From the NCBI RefSeq assembly GCF_009709675.1, contig NZ_WMLB01000047.1, positions 1 to 64,000 on the forward strand: DNA of 64,000 nucleotides. The letters run 5' to 3'. Made by a program: the position numbers and the translations under genes. Below are positions 25,918 to 35,164 of the stretch, one piece after another. The notes under the pieces were generated by a model that made no database searches, was not told the origin of the DNA, and saw nothing but the letters and a program-made list of their open reading frames with translations. The first letter of the stretch is position 1; each line of letters opens with the position of its first letter. Source of the DNA: Agromyces bracchium. GTDB taxonomy: Bacteria > Actinomycetota > Actinomycetes > Actinomycetales > Microbacteriaceae.

Positions 25918-26403
25918 ATGGCACAGGTGACCGAGGACCGCCGGGCGCTCGTCGAGTCCGTCGCGGAGGAGTTCCTGCACAACTCGTGGCGCGGGCGGCG
26001 GCTCGTCGCGGTGGAGGGCGCCTCCGAGGCATCCGCCGCACGGTTCGCCGACGACCTCGCGGCGACGCTCGTCGAACGCGGGCAGCCCGCCGTGCGGGTC
26101 TCGCTCGGCGACGTCTCCGAGGCCGATCTCCGTGCGGAGACCGTCGAGCCGTTCCGCGCCGGCACGCTCGCGGGGGCCGAGGCCGACGACGCCGTGCTCG
26201 TCGTCGACGGCCGGCGTCTGCTCAACGACGCCGTACGGGGCATCTGGCACTTCACGGTCTGGACGCTCGCGGGCGACGAACTCCCCCACGCCTCGACGAA
26301 CGTCGTCATCGACCTGACCGACGAGTCCGCGCCGACTCGCTACTTCTACGACCTCTGCAAGCTCCCGCCGAGCGTCGGCGAGCGCCGCGCCGCGACCGGC
26401 TGA
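25918..26403 (+). CDS. Uridine-kinase-like protein lacking a P-loop
   Basis: 161 residues from ATG 25918. The order of segments resembles actinobacterial uridine-kinase-like proteins: a first strand RRLVAVEGASEAS, a helix RFADDLAATLVERG, VRVSLGDVSE, then DDAVLVVDGRRLLN and a WHFTVWTL segment. But where GxxxxGKT should be, the sequence is VEGASEASAARFA, with no Lys. Nucleotide phosphorylation is therefore unlikely, and it may be a scaffold or a decaying gene. It is in the same frame as the truncated flavin-binding gene directly downstream. Confidence 0.6.
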   Translation: MAQVTEDRRALVESVAEEFLHNSWRGRRLVAVEGASEASAARFADDLAATLVERGQPAVRVSLGDVSEADLRAETVEPFRAGTLAGAEADDAVLVVDGRRLLNDAVRGIWHFTVWTLAGDELPHASTNVVIDLTDESAPTRYFYDLCKLPPSVGERRAATG

Positions 26404-26895
26404 CCGCGGGGGCGAGCGACCGGCGCCGAGCACGGCGACCTCGACGTCTCGCCGAAGGGCGATCCGGCGGGGTTCGTGCACGTGCTCGACGACACGACCA
26501 TCGCGATCCCCGAGCGCCCCGGCAACCGACGTGCGGACGGCTTCCACAACGTGCTGCGGAACCCGCACGTCGGGCTGATCTTCGTCGTGCCCGGCCGCGG
26601 CGACACGCTCCGCATCAACGGCCGCGCGACGATCGTGCGCGACGCGCCGTTCTTCGACCACCTGGTCGTGAAGGGGCACCGTCCCGCGCTCGCCCTCATC
26701 GTCGACATCGACGAGGTGTTCTTCCACTGCTCGAAGGCGTTCCTCCGCTCGCAGGCGTGGAAGCCGGAGTCGTGGACCCCCGACGCCGTCCGTCGCCGCG
26801 CGCTCATCGCCAAGACCCTCGAACGGCCCGAGGCGGATGTCGCCGAGCTCGACGAGTACTACGGCCCGTCGTACGCCGATCGCATCTACGGGTAG
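26404..26895 (+). pseudogene. Pyridoxamine-phosphate-oxidase-like flavoprotein, 5'-truncated
   Basis: The frame after the TGA at 26401 reads GAEHGDLDVSPKGDPAGFVH, then IAIPERPGNRRADGFHNVL and GLIFVVPGRGDTLRINGRA. These are hallmarks of the MSMEG_1061-type PPOX-like family. Full-length members have about 40-50 more N-terminal residues before the DVSPKGDP block. None are present, and no start codon occurs between the TGA and GTG 26476, which would delete the DVSPKGDP motif. A 9-bp direct repeat, GCGACCGGC, flanks the junction (26392 and 26416). This points to a deletion that fused it to the upstream gene. Confidence 0.62.
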
Positions 26896-26945
26896 CGCGA
26901 GGCCGCGGCATCCGCTCGCGACCCGGCTGAGCCGCAGCCACCCCG

Positions 26946-27869
26946 CTACGAGAGGATGTCGCGCGTCGCGAACCGCCACGCCGCGAGCCCGCCGAACACC
27001 GCGATCCACGCGGCCTGAAGCATGGCGTTGTCGCCGAAGGACTCCCACGACGGCGGCGAGCGCAGCAGGTCGGCGAAGTCGAACCAGCGGTCGGTGAACA
27101 GGAACGGGTGCGTCCACTCGAGTTGGGGGATCGCGCCGATGATCTGCGCGACGACGGCGAGGATCGCGGTGGCCGCCATCGCGCCGACCGGCACGACCGT
27201 GAGCGTCGAGGCGAACAGGCCGATCGCCGAGAGCCCGAGCATCGAGACGGCGACGTATGCGCCGATCGCGAGGAGGCGGAGCAGCCCCTCGCCGACGGAG
27301 ATCTCGCCGCCCGAGAGCAGCGTCACCGGCCCGATCGGGAACAGCACCCAGCCGATGAGCGTGCCCACCACGATGACGGTGAGCGCGGCCGCCGCGCAGA
27401 ACACGGCGGCGACCACGTACTTCACCGACAGCAGGCGCAGGCGACCGGCCGGCGCGATCAGCAGGTAGCGCAGGGTGCCGAGGCTCGCCTCGCCCGCGAT
27501 CGTGTCGCCCGAGACGACCGCGATGGTGAGCGGGAGGAAGAGCGGCGTCGCGACGACGAGCGCGGTCACCCCGACGAAGAGTCCGTTGCCGGCGACCTGG
27601 TCGAGGAAGGCCGGTCCACGGCCCGGACTCGACGGCCCCGCGACGCGGATCGCGATCGCGATGAGGATCGGGATGAGCGCGAGCGCTGCGAGCATCGCCC
27701 AGGTGCGCCAGCGGCGGAAGAGCGTCGCGGTCTCGGAGGCGAGGAGGGAGGCGAGGCCGCCGCCGCGCGGGCGTGCGGGGTCCGGCGCGGCGGCGGCGGT
27801 GCCGCCGTGGCCGTTGGCCGCGCCGAGCCCGACGGCGCCGACCCCGGCAGCTGGCTCAGGCGACGACAT
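26946..27869 (-). CDS. ABC transporter permease (ABC-2 type exporter)
   Basis: 307 residues. A Gly/Ala/Pro-rich cytoplasmic start is followed by about six helices (TWAMLAALALIPILIAIAI, then ALVVATPLFLPLTIAVVSGD and later helices). The loop SGDTIAGEASLGTLRYLLIA is characteristic of ABC-2 permeases that pair with CcmA/NatA-type ATPases. It overlaps the ATPase gene by 14 bp. Likely an exporter or antibiotic-resistance-type transporter; the substrate is unknown. Confidence 0.84.
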   Translation of the reverse strand: MSSPEPAAGVGAVGLGAANGHGGTAAAAPDPARPRGGGLASLLASETATLFRRWRTWAMLAALALIPILIAIAIRVAGPSSPGRGPAFLDQVAGNGLFVGVTALVVATPLFLPLTIAVVSGDTIAGEASLGTLRYLLIAPAGRLRLLSVKYVVAAVFCAAAALTVIVVGTLIGWVLFPIGPVTLLSGGEISVGEGLLRLLAIGAYVAVSMLGLSAIGLFASTLTVVPVGAMAATAILAVVAQIIGAIPQLEWTHPFLFTDRWFDFADLLRSPPSWESFGDNAMLQAAWIAVFGGLAAWRFATRDILS

Positions 27870-28938
27870 CGAAGCCCTCCCCCGTGAGCTCGACGAAGCG
27901 CTGCTCGAGGCTCGTGCGGCGGATCGCGAAACCGCGCACGCGCACGCCGTCGCGCACGAGCGCGGCGACGATCGCCTCGGCCGCGGGCCCGTCGGGGTCT
28001 CGGTCGACCGGGGCCGGGCCGTCGCGCAGGCCCAGGGCCGGGCCCAGCGCCGGGTCGTCGGCCGGGCCATCGGGCAGGGCGTGGTTCCGGTCACCGGGCA
28101 GGGCCGCAGTGACGAGCGCGTCCCCGGACCCACCGGATGCCGTCGCATCCGCTGCCCGCTCGACGGATGCCGCGGCATCCGTCGCCAGACCCAGGCGACT
28201 CAGCACCGCGAGCGCGGCCTCGGGGTCCGGCGTGACCACCTCGACCCGCGACTCGCCCGATCGATGGAACTCCTCGAGCGTTCCCTGGGCGACGAGGCGC
28301 CCGGCGCTCATCACCCCGACGTGCGTGCAGAGCTGCTCGACCTCGGCGAGCAGGTGGCTCGAGACGAACACGGTCGTGCCGTCGGCCGCGAACGAGCGGA
28401 TGAGCGAGCGCACCTCGCGCGTGCCCTGGGGATCGAGCCCGTTCGTCGGCTCGTCGAGCACGAGGAGGTCGCGCGGCATGAGCAGGGCGTTGGCGAGCCC
28501 CAGCCGCTGCTTCATGCCGAGCGAGTACGCGCCCGCCTTCTTGCGCGCGGCGTGCGAGAGTCCCACCCGGTCGAGGGCGTCGGCGACGCGCCGGGCGCGC
28601 GTCGACGGCGCCGCGTGCCGGTCGGCGGCGTCGAACCGGGCGAGGTTCGCCGCGCCCGACAGGAACGGCGCGAACGCGGGCCCCTCGACGAGCGCGCCGA
28701 CGCGCGGCAGCACGTCGTCGAGCCCTTTCGGCATGTCGGTGCCGAGCACCTGCGCGGTGCCGGCGGTCGCGCCCACGAGGCCGAGCAGCATGCGGATGGT
28801 CGTGGTCTTTCCCGAGCCGTTCGGCCCGAGGAAGCCGAAGACCGAACCGCGCGGCACCGCGAGGTCGATGCCGTCGACCGCGACCTGCGCGCGGAAGCGC
28901 TTGGTGAGCCCGTCGGTCCGGATGGCGAGATCGCTCAC
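27856..28938 (-). CDS. ABC exporter ATP-binding protein with C-terminal insertion
   Basis: 360 residues. Walker A is GPNGSGKTT, the signature is YSLGMKQRLGLA, Walker B is LLVLDEPTNGLDP, and the H-loop is FVSSHLLAEVEQ. This is the CcmA/NatA type, with the usual C-terminal regulatory part. That part is interrupted at about residues 270-325 by a low-complexity Gly/Ala/Asp/Pro segment, after which the family ending SLEQRFVELTGEG resumes. The LSGGQ motif is SLGMK, a common exporter variant. It follows the LolA-like gene by 10 bp on the same strand. Confidence 0.88.
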   Translation of the reverse strand: MSDLAIRTDGLTKRFRAQVAVDGIDLAVPRGSVFGFLGPNGSGKTTTIRMLLGLVGATAGTAQVLGTDMPKGLDDVLPRVGALVEGPAFAPFLSGAANLARFDAADRHAAPSTRARRVADALDRVGLSHAARKKAGAYSLGMKQRLGLANALLMPRDLLVLDEPTNGLDPQGTREVRSLIRSFAADGTTVFVSSHLLAEVEQLCTHVGVMSAGRLVAQGTLEEFHRSGESRVEVVTPDPEAALAVLSRLGLATDAAASVERAADATASGGSGDALVTAALPGDRNHALPDGPADDPALGPALGLRDGPAPVDRDPDGPAAEAIVAALVRDGVRVRGFAIRRTSLEQRFVELTGEGFDVVA

Positions 28939-28948
28939 CGGCGGCCCG

Positions 28949-30292
28949 TCAGCGACCCGACTCGGCGTACCCGACGAGCGTGTCGACCGGCACCGACCCG
29001 GCGAGCACGCGACCGTCGTCGGTGAACAGCACCGACAGGAGCGACGTCTGCAGCGCGCGGCCGCCGTCGACGGGGGTCGTCAGCGTGTCGAGCAGGTCGA
29101 GCGCCTCGCCCTCGGTGAAGTGCGCCTCAGTCGCGGGGGCGACGCCCTCGCCCGCGTCAGGGTCGGCGTCGGCACCGGTCTCGGCACGGTGCTCGGCCAT
29201 CGCCTCGGCGACGGTCGCGGCATCCACCTCGACCACCGTCGCCCAGCCCTCGCCGTGCACGACCGGCGGCGGCACGTCGGCCGCGTCATCCGCTTCCCCG
29301 CCCTCGCGCGCCTGCGCCTCGGCGACCCACTGCTGCAGCTCCGCCACGGTCGGCAGGGGGAGTTCCTCCTGCTCGACCGCGTACGACGCGCTCGGCTCGA
29401 AGACGAACACCGACGGATCGGGCGCGGCGAACGAGACGTCGGTGAACCCGGTCTCGAACGCGGGCGCGTCGGCGCCTCGCGCGGTGACGGATGCCGCCAG
29501 CGCCGCCCCGTTCTCGCCGTCGACCGCGACGCGGATCTCGCCGACGAGCGTCTCGTCGGTTCGCGGCTCGAGCACGAGCTCGTACACGTCGCGGCCGGCG
29601 ACGCGCCCGTCGGTCCCGACGGAGACCTCAGTGGTCTCGTCGAGCCGATCGAGCGCGCGGTCGAGCAGCTGCTGGGGGGTCGGCAGCTGCTCGCCGTCGG
29701 GAAGTTCCGCCTCGACCTCCGCCTTCGCCGCGTCCTTCGCTTCGGCGGCGAGCCGCTCGAGCTCGGCCTCCAAGCCTTCGACGTCGGCGTCATCGGCCAC
29801 GCTCAGGCGCGTGGCGGTCTGCGACTCGGAGTCGACGAACCACGCCTCACCCGGATTCACGTAGACGTTGCGCTCGGCCATCCGATCGAGCACCTGCAGC
29901 CGGGCGTGCTCGCCGTCGAGGTAGACGTTCGCGTCGAAGCTGCCCGTCGCGAGCGACACGAGATCCGAGAACGTGTCGGATGCCGCGGAGTCGCCGCCAT
30001 CCGCGTCGCCGGCGCCGGGGCCCGGGTCCGAGCCGGCGCCAGAGCCGCCCATGAGCGCACCGAGGTCGGGCAGGCCGAGTTCGGACCGCTGCTCGATCGT
30101 GCCGGACAACGCGTCGACGTCGCTCGACTTCACGAACGCGATGAGTTCCTCGGGCGTCTTGTCGGGCAGGTCGACCGTGGCGTTCGCCTGCATCGGCACC
30201 AGCACCGCGACCGCGATCGCGACCGGCACCCCGACGGCGGGGACGACGGTGCGGGCTCGGAATCGAGACGGCCCGGTACGACGTGGGCTCAT
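28949..30292 (-). CDS. LolA/RseB-like secreted lipoprotein-carrier-fold protein
   Basis: 447 residues. A Sec-like N-terminal hydrophobic segment (VPAVGVPVAIAVAVLVPMQA) ends ANA. The mature protein has the LolA-like beta pattern: ALSGTIEQRSELGLPDL, then SFDANVYLDGEHARLQVLD, ERNVYVNPGEAWFVDSESQT and GRDVYELVLEPR. Linkers are acidic and low in complexity. In actinobacteria such genes often sit beside an ABC-2 transporter, as here, perhaps as a cell-envelope lipid-binding or signalling partner. The short spacing suggests an operon with the exporter. Confidence 0.76.
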   Translation of the reverse strand: MSPRRTGPSRFRARTVVPAVGVPVAIAVAVLVPMQANATVDLPDKTPEELIAFVKSSDVDALSGTIEQRSELGLPDLGALMGGSGAGSDPGPGAGDADGGDSAASDTFSDLVSLATGSFDANVYLDGEHARLQVLDRMAERNVYVNPGEAWFVDSESQTATRLSVADDADVEGLEAELERLAAEAKDAAKAEVEAELPDGEQLPTPQQLLDRALDRLDETTEVSVGTDGRVAGRDVYELVLEPRTDETLVGEIRVAVDGENGAALAASVTARGADAPAFETGFTDVSFAAPDPSVFVFEPSASYAVEQEELPLPTVAELQQWVAEAQAREGGEADDAADVPPPVVHGEGWATVVEVDAATVAEAMAEHRAETGADADPDAGEGVAPATEAHFTEGEALDLLDTLTTPVDGGRALQTSLLSVLFTDDGRVLAGSVPVDTLVGYAESGR

Positions 30293-30483
30293 GCCCTCAG
30301 GCTACGCCCGCCCTGACACGTCGAGCCCGGTGCGGGGCGAATTCGCAGGCTGCCGGGCCCCGCGTCGACCCCGCCCGCCGCCGTCGCCGGTCGACCACCG
30401 CACCGCGCAACCCCATTGCCCGGTGTCGCCGTCCGGGTCTACGGTGGGCAGCATTCGCTTGTAACCAGTTCGGGGGGTATCCC

Positions 30484-32331
30484 ATGGTCGACACCGAAGT
30501 CCGTTCCCGCTCCGCGCTCCGGCGCGCGGGCGTCCTCACCGCCGCCGCGCTCGCGGCCGGAGGGCTCGTCGCCGCCGGTCCGGCGGCCGCCCTGCCGTCC
30601 GCGGCGCCACCCGGTGCGAGCGTGAACGCGGGCAGGCCCGCGCCGCCGTCGCCCGCGACCTCGACGGGAACCGGCGGCGCCGTGTCATCCGTCGACGCCG
30701 AGGCCAGCCGCATCGGACTCGAGGTGCTGCGCAAGGGCGGCAACGCCGCCGACGCCGCGGTCGCCACCGCCGCCGCGCTCGGCGTGACCGAACCGTACAG
30801 CGCCGGCATCGGCGGCGGCGGGTACTTCGTGTACTTCGACGCTGCCTCAGGCGAGGTCACGACGATCGACGGCCGCGAGACCGCCCCCGCCGCGATGGAG
30901 AGCGACGCGTTCATCGACCCGGCGACGGGCGCGCCGTACCCGTTCTTCGACGCCGTGTACTCGGGGCTGTCCGTCGGCGTGCCCGGCACGCTCGCGACCT
31001 GGGAGTCGGCACTCGACGAGTTCGGCACCGAGTCGCTGAAGGAGATGCTGAAGCCGTCGATCCTCCTCGCGACGCGCGGATTCGAGGTCGACGAGACCTT
31101 CCGGGCGCAGACCGAGGCGAACCAGGCCCGCTTCGAGCAGTTCCCCGCCACGGCCGAGCTGTTCCTGCCGGGCGGAGAGCTCCCCGTCGTCGGCTCGACC
31201 TTCCGGAATCCCGACCTCGCGAAGACGCTCCGCGAGATCGCCCTGCGCGGCACCGACGCATTCTACGAGGGGGCCATCGCCGACGAGATCGCCGACCTCG
31301 TGCAGGACCCGATCACGACCGACGACGCCACGCTGCCGGCCTATCCGGGCGCCATGACCGCCGACGACCTCGCCGACTACGCGACCCTGCTGCAGGACCC
31401 GACCCACGTCGAGTACCGCGGCCTCGACGTCTACGGCATGGCGCCGTCATCGTCGGGCGGCACGACCGTGGGCGAGTCGCTGAACATCCTCGAGAACTTC
31501 GAGCCGTCGGCGGATGACCCGGGGCAGGCGCTGCATCTCTACCTCGAGTCCACCGCGCACGCGTTCGCCGACCGTAACGCCTACGTCGGCGATCCGGCGT
31601 TCGTCGACGTGCCGACCGAGACGCTGCTCAGCCAGGAGTTCGCGGACGCCCGGGCGTGCGAGATCGACCCGGACGCGGCATCCGTCAAGCCCGTCGCACC
31701 GGGCGCGCTCGACGCGACCGGCTGCGCCGCGGCGGCCGCGGCGATGCCGGAGGGCGCCGAGGGCCCGTCGACCACGCACCTCTCGGTCGTGGACCGCTGG
31801 GGCAACGCCGTCGCCTACACGCTCACGATCGAGCAGACGGGCGGATCGGGCATGACCGTGCCGGGTCGCGGGTTCCTGCTGAACAACGAGCTGACCGACT
31901 TCAGCTTCGTGCCGAACCCCGACGACCCGAACATCGTCGAGCCCGGCAAGCGCCCGCGCTCCTCGATGTCGCCCACGATCGTGCTCGACGACGGCGAGGT
32001 GCGCTACGTGGTCGGCTCGCCCGGCGGCTCGACGATCATCACGACGGTCGTGCAGATCCTGCTGAACCGCATCGACCTCGGCATGACCATGCCCGAGGCC
32101 GTGGCGGCGCCGCGGGCGACGCAGCGCAACACCGCAGCGGTCCTCGCCGAAGCCGACTTCATCTCGGAGTACGCCGACGATCTCGCGCCCTACGGGCACG
32201 TGATCAACCCGACGGGCGAGATCGGCGCGGCCGCGGCCATCGAGGTTGACGCCGACGGGCTCATGACGGCCGCGGCCGAACCCGAGCGCCGCGGCGGCGG
32301 CACCGGGCTCGTGCTCGAACCCGCCGACTGA
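30484..32331 (+). CDS. ggt: Gamma-glutamyltransferase (secreted)
   Basis: 615 residues with a secretion signal (ALAAGGLVAAGPAAALPSA). The heavy-chain part has the family start AVSSVDAEASRIGLEVLRKG and GNAADAAVATAAALGVTEP. The autoprocessing site is in EGPSTTHLSVVD, with the N-nucleophile Thr at about residue 430. Small-subunit residues are GRGFLLNNELTDF and RPRSSMSPTIV. It cleaves gamma-glutamyl bonds (glutathione, gamma-Glu peptides) outside the membrane. F420 carries an oligo-gamma-glutamate tail and the F420 operon is the next locus. A role in F420 tail turnover is only an idea; the plain family role is glutathione metabolism. Confidence 0.93.
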   Translation: MVDTEVRSRSALRRAGVLTAAALAAGGLVAAGPAAALPSAAPPGASVNAGRPAPPSPATSTGTGGAVSSVDAEASRIGLEVLRKGGNAADAAVATAAALGVTEPYSAGIGGGGYFVYFDAASGEVTTIDGRETAPAAMESDAFIDPATGAPYPFFDAVYSGLSVGVPGTLATWESALDEFGTESLKEMLKPSILLATRGFEVDETFRAQTEANQARFEQFPATAELFLPGGELPVVGSTFRNPDLAKTLREIALRGTDAFYEGAIADEIADLVQDPITTDDATLPAYPGAMTADDLADYATLLQDPTHVEYRGLDVYGMAPSSSGGTTVGESLNILENFEPSADDPGQALHLYLESTAHAFADRNAYVGDPAFVDVPTETLLSQEFADARACEIDPDAASVKPVAPGALDATGCAAAAAAMPEGAEGPSTTHLSVVDRWGNAVAYTLTIEQTGGSGMTVPGRGFLLNNELTDFSFVPNPDDPNIVEPGKRPRSSMSPTIVLDDGEVRYVVGSPGGSTIITTVVQILLNRIDLGMTMPEAVAAPRATQRNTAAVLAEADFISEYADDLAPYGHVINPTGEIGAAAAIEVDADGLMTAAAEPERRGGGTGLVLEPAD

Positions 32332-32341
32332 GCGCGACGAT

Positions 32342-32375
32342 CGGTGGTCGAGTCGCCGCGAGCGCTCGACCACCG
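32342..32375. terminator. REP-like hairpin between convergent ggt and fgd
   Basis: CGGTGGTCGAG and CTCGACCACCG form a perfect 11-bp stem around a 12-base loop. It lies between the convergent stops of ggt (32331) and fgd (32386), so it can terminate from both sides. A related sequence occurs at 52740-52856. Confidence 0.75.
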
Positions 32376-32385
32376 GTGCGACCGG

Positions 32386-33411
32386 CTACCCCAGCGCGCG
32401 CAGCCTCGGCGCGAGGTCGCGCTCGAACAGCTCGAGGAATCGCAGCTGGTCGTGGCCGGGCGCGTGGAACACGAGGTGGTTGAAGCCCCAGTCCACGTAC
32501 TGCCCGATCTGGGCGACGACCTCGTCGGGGTCGGTGCCGACGATCCAGCGGCCCGCGATCTCCTCGATCGGCAGCGCGTCGGCGGCCTGCTCCATCTCGA
32601 CCGGGTCGGTGATGTCGTGCTTCTGCTGCTTCGAGAGCGACAGCGGCGACCAGAACCGGCAGTTGTCGAGCGCGTCGTCCTCGTCCTCCTCGTACGACAG
32701 CTTGATCTCGATCATGCGGTCGTACCCGTCGAACGCGAGTCCGTCGCCCCGGGCCTCGAGCCCGTCCTTCACGGCCGGCATGAGCTGGTCGACGTAGAGC
32801 CCTGCCCCCTTGCCCGACGTGCAGATGAAGCCGTCGCCGGCCCGGCCGGCGTACTTCGCGACCTGCGGCCCGCCCGCCGCGATGTAGATCGGCACGCCGC
32901 CATCCGGTCGGTCGTAGATCGACGCGTCGTGGGTCGAGTAGTACTCGCCCTCGAAGTTCACGCGCTCGCCGTTCCAGAGCGCGCGCATCAGCCGGACCGC
33001 CTCGCGGAGTCGCGCGTAGCGCTCGCGGAACTCGGGCCACTCCTGCTCGCCGGCCCCCTGGAAGCCGGTCGCGATCTCGTTGAGCGCCTCGCCCGTGCCG
33101 AAGCCGGCGATCACGCGGTCGGGATACATGACGCCGAGCGACGCGAACGCCTGCGCGAGCACCGCCGGGTTGTACCGGAACGTCGGCGTCATGACGCTCG
33201 TGCCGATCTTCACGGTCGAGGTGCGCTCGCCGACGGCCGCCATCCAGGTGAGCGAGAAGGGCGCGTGCCCGCCGGTGTGGCGCCAGGGCTGGAAGTGGTC
33301 GCTCGCCCACACGGACTCCATGCCGTGCGCCTCGGCCGCGACGGCGATCTCGACGAGCTGGCGCGGGTCGAACTGCTCGGCGCTGGCCTTGTATCCGAGG
33401 GTCAGGGTCAC
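32386..33411 (-). CDS. fgd: F420-dependent glucose-6-phosphate dehydrogenase
   Basis: 341 residues. It matches mycobacterial Fgd1 along its whole length as I know that sequence: [81 protein letters not shown]. The active-site His39, Asp38, Trp43, Glu12 and Glu108 correspond to H40, D39, W44, E13 and E109 of the M. tuberculosis enzyme. It oxidises glucose-6-phosphate and produces F420H2. A short GAGEQE insertion occurs after residue 115. The GTG start overlaps the cofC stop (GTGA), so it is co-translated with F420-maturation genes. Confidence 0.95.
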   Translation of the reverse strand: MTLTLGYKASAEQFDPRQLVEIAVAAEAHGMESVWASDHFQPWRHTGGHAPFSLTWMAAVGERTSTVKIGTSVMTPTFRYNPAVLAQAFASLGVMYPDRVIAGFGTGEALNEIATGFQGAGEQEWPEFRERYARLREAVRLMRALWNGERVNFEGEYYSTHDASIYDRPDGGVPIYIAAGGPQVAKYAGRAGDGFICTSGKGAGLYVDQLMPAVKDGLEARGDGLAFDGYDRMIEIKLSYEEDEDDALDNCRFWSPLSLSKQQKHDITDPVEMEQAADALPIEEIAGRWIVGTDPDEVVAQIGQYVDWGFNHLVFHAPGHDQLRFLELFERDLAPRLRALG

Positions 33412-34298
33412 GATGCTGCCTTCCTGTCTGCGCCGTGCGGCGCGGTTGCGGCGCCCGTGGGCGCGGTCGATGGGTCGAGCGGATGCCGCGGCGCGGCGCC
33501 GTCGGCGAGGTCGACCCGGTCGCCGAGCCCGCCGACCACCTCGGCGGTCCGGACGTGCACGCCGAGCGCGATGGCCTCGCGCAGCTCGCCCGCGGTGTCG
33601 ACGTCGCGGCGGAGTCCCGGCGCGATCGCGCGAGGCTCGAGCGCGACGAGGTCGGCGAAGCCGGCCGCGCGGTGGCGGGCGGCCGAGTCGGGCCCGAAGT
33701 GCGCGGTGAACGGCACCCCGGCGAGCGCGGTCGCGAGCGTGGTGCCTGTCCCTTCGGCATCGGCCACGAAGGCGAGCGGATGCCGCGCCGCGGCCTCGAG
33801 CGCCGCATCGAGGTCGTCCGGCCCCATGGCCGGCAGGTCCCCGAGCAGCACCGCGACCGCGCCATCCGCCCCGCTCGCCGCTTCCTCGCGGGCCTCCGCG
33901 GTCTCATCGAAACGTCCCGGATGGCGAGCAGCACCCTGCATCCGCGACGTCTCGATCGCGGGAGCGGTCGACGGCAGCGTCGGCGGCGCGGCCGCACGGG
34001 CGACGGCGATGCCGTGCGCGATCGCAGCGGCGAGGCCGCGCGGACCGAACTCGGGCACGACGTCGACCCCGGGCACGCCGCGCAGCTCGCGCTCGACGAC
34101 CGGCTCGTCGGACACGACGACGACCCGCCGCACGGCACGCGCCGCACGCGCGGCGTCGATCGTGTCGAGCGCGAACGCCCGCGCGAGCGCGGCCCGCTCC
34201 GCGGGCCCGAGCTCGGGTGCGAGCCGGGTCTTCGCGCCCGTGAGCGATTTCACTGGCACGACGACGATCCAGCCGGGCGCGTCGTTTCGCGGACTCAT
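33408..34298 (-). CDS. cofC: 2-phospho-L-lactate guanylyltransferase (CofC/FbiD)
   Basis: 296 residues. It activates 2-phospholactate or phosphoenolpyruvate with GTP for CofD. Family blocks are [65 protein letters not shown] and [14 protein letters not shown]. At nearly 300 residues it is longer than usual (about 210-230). A roughly 35-residue linker interrupts the core between the [11 protein letters not shown] helix and AVLLGDLPA, and an Ala/Pro-rich tail follows. Both additions look disordered. It is coupled by ATGA to cofE upstream and GTGA to fgd downstream. Confidence 0.9.
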   Translation of the reverse strand: MSPRNDAPGWIVVVPVKSLTGAKTRLAPELGPAERAALARAFALDTIDAARAARAVRRVVVVSDEPVVERELRGVPGVDVVPEFGPRGLAAAIAHGIAVARAAAPPTLPSTAPAIETSRMQGAARHPGRFDETAEAREEAASGADGAVAVLLGDLPAMGPDDLDAALEAAARHPLAFVADAEGTGTTLATALAGVPFTAHFGPDSAARHRAAGFADLVALEPRAIAPGLRRDVDTAGELREAIALGVHVRTAEVVGGLGDRVDLADGAAPRHPLDPSTAPTGAATAPHGADRKAAS

Positions 34299-35164
34299 CG
34301 GGGCACCCGCTCCCGCTCGACGGCGGCGAGCGCGGCGGCGAATCCCTCGGCGAAGCCGATCGAGCGGCCGGCCGAGTACCCGGCGGTGCGGCCCGCCGTC
34401 ATGCCCTGCGCCATCGCCTCGTCGGCGCCGAGCCGGAACAGGTCGCGCTCGGCGGGCCGGACGATCGACCTCGCGCCGGGCAGGTCGAGCGGTCCGACGA
34501 GGTGCCCGACGCCCGAGACGACGGCCACGGGGCATCCGCTCGCCTTGCCCTTGACCAGGTCGCCCGCCGCGGCGAGCTCGTCGGCGACGCACGGCATGGT
34601 CACCGAGAGGGGCTTGCCCGCGGCATCCGTCGTGCCCCGCAGGTCGTCGAGCACCTGCACGCCGGCGGCGCCGATCGCGACGTCGGTCTGCCCCTCGCGC
34701 CATGGGCGGCCGAGGGTGTCGCTGAGGATGACGCCGATCCGGCGGCCGGTCCGCGCCAGCACGCCCTCGGCGATCCGGCGGGCCGAGGCGTCGGGGTCGA
34801 CGGGCAGCAGCAGCACGGTGCCGTCCTCGGTGTTGCTGGCGTCGACGCCCGCGGCCGCCGCGACGATCCCGAGCCGGTTCTCGACGATGCGGGTGATGCC
34901 GCCCTCGTGCGCCCGGGTCGCGACGACGCGCACCGTCTCGTCGGTGATCGCCTGCTCGCGATCCGCCGCTCGAACGATCCGCCCCTCGGCCTTCGAGACG
35001 ACCTTCGAGGTCACGACGAGGATGTCGCCGTCGACCAGCGTGTCGCCGGCCGACGCGAGCACGACCTCCACGAGATCGTCGCCGGGGCGGATCTCGCCGA
35101 TGCCCTCGAGCACGCGCACCGCGAGCGTCGGGCCCGCCGGCTGCGCGCTGGTCGCCGTGCTCAT
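34295..35164 (-). CDS. cofE: F420-0:gamma-glutamyl ligase (CofE), copy 1
   Basis: 289 residues. Conserved CofE blocks are [56 protein letters not shown], a [18 protein letters not shown] motif and [20 protein letters not shown]. The enzyme adds gamma-linked glutamates to F420-0. It lacks the C-terminal nitroreductase-like domain of mycobacterial FbiB, so it is the short CofE type. The operon order LLM oxidoreductase, cofE, cofC, fgd has four-base overlaps throughout, and operator-like site D sits upstream. Confidence 0.92.
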   Translation of the reverse strand: MSTATSAQPAGPTLAVRVLEGIGEIRPGDDLVEVVLASAGDTLVDGDILVVTSKVVSKAEGRIVRAADREQAITDETVRVVATRAHEGGITRIVENRLGIVAAAAGVDASNTEDGTVLLLPVDPDASARRIAEGVLARTGRRIGVILSDTLGRPWREGQTDVAIGAAGVQVLDDLRGTTDAAGKPLSVTMPCVADELAAAGDLVKGKASGCPVAVVSGVGHLVGPLDLPGARSIVRPAERDLFRLGADEAMAQGMTAGRTAGYSAGRSIGFAEGFAAALAAVERERVPR

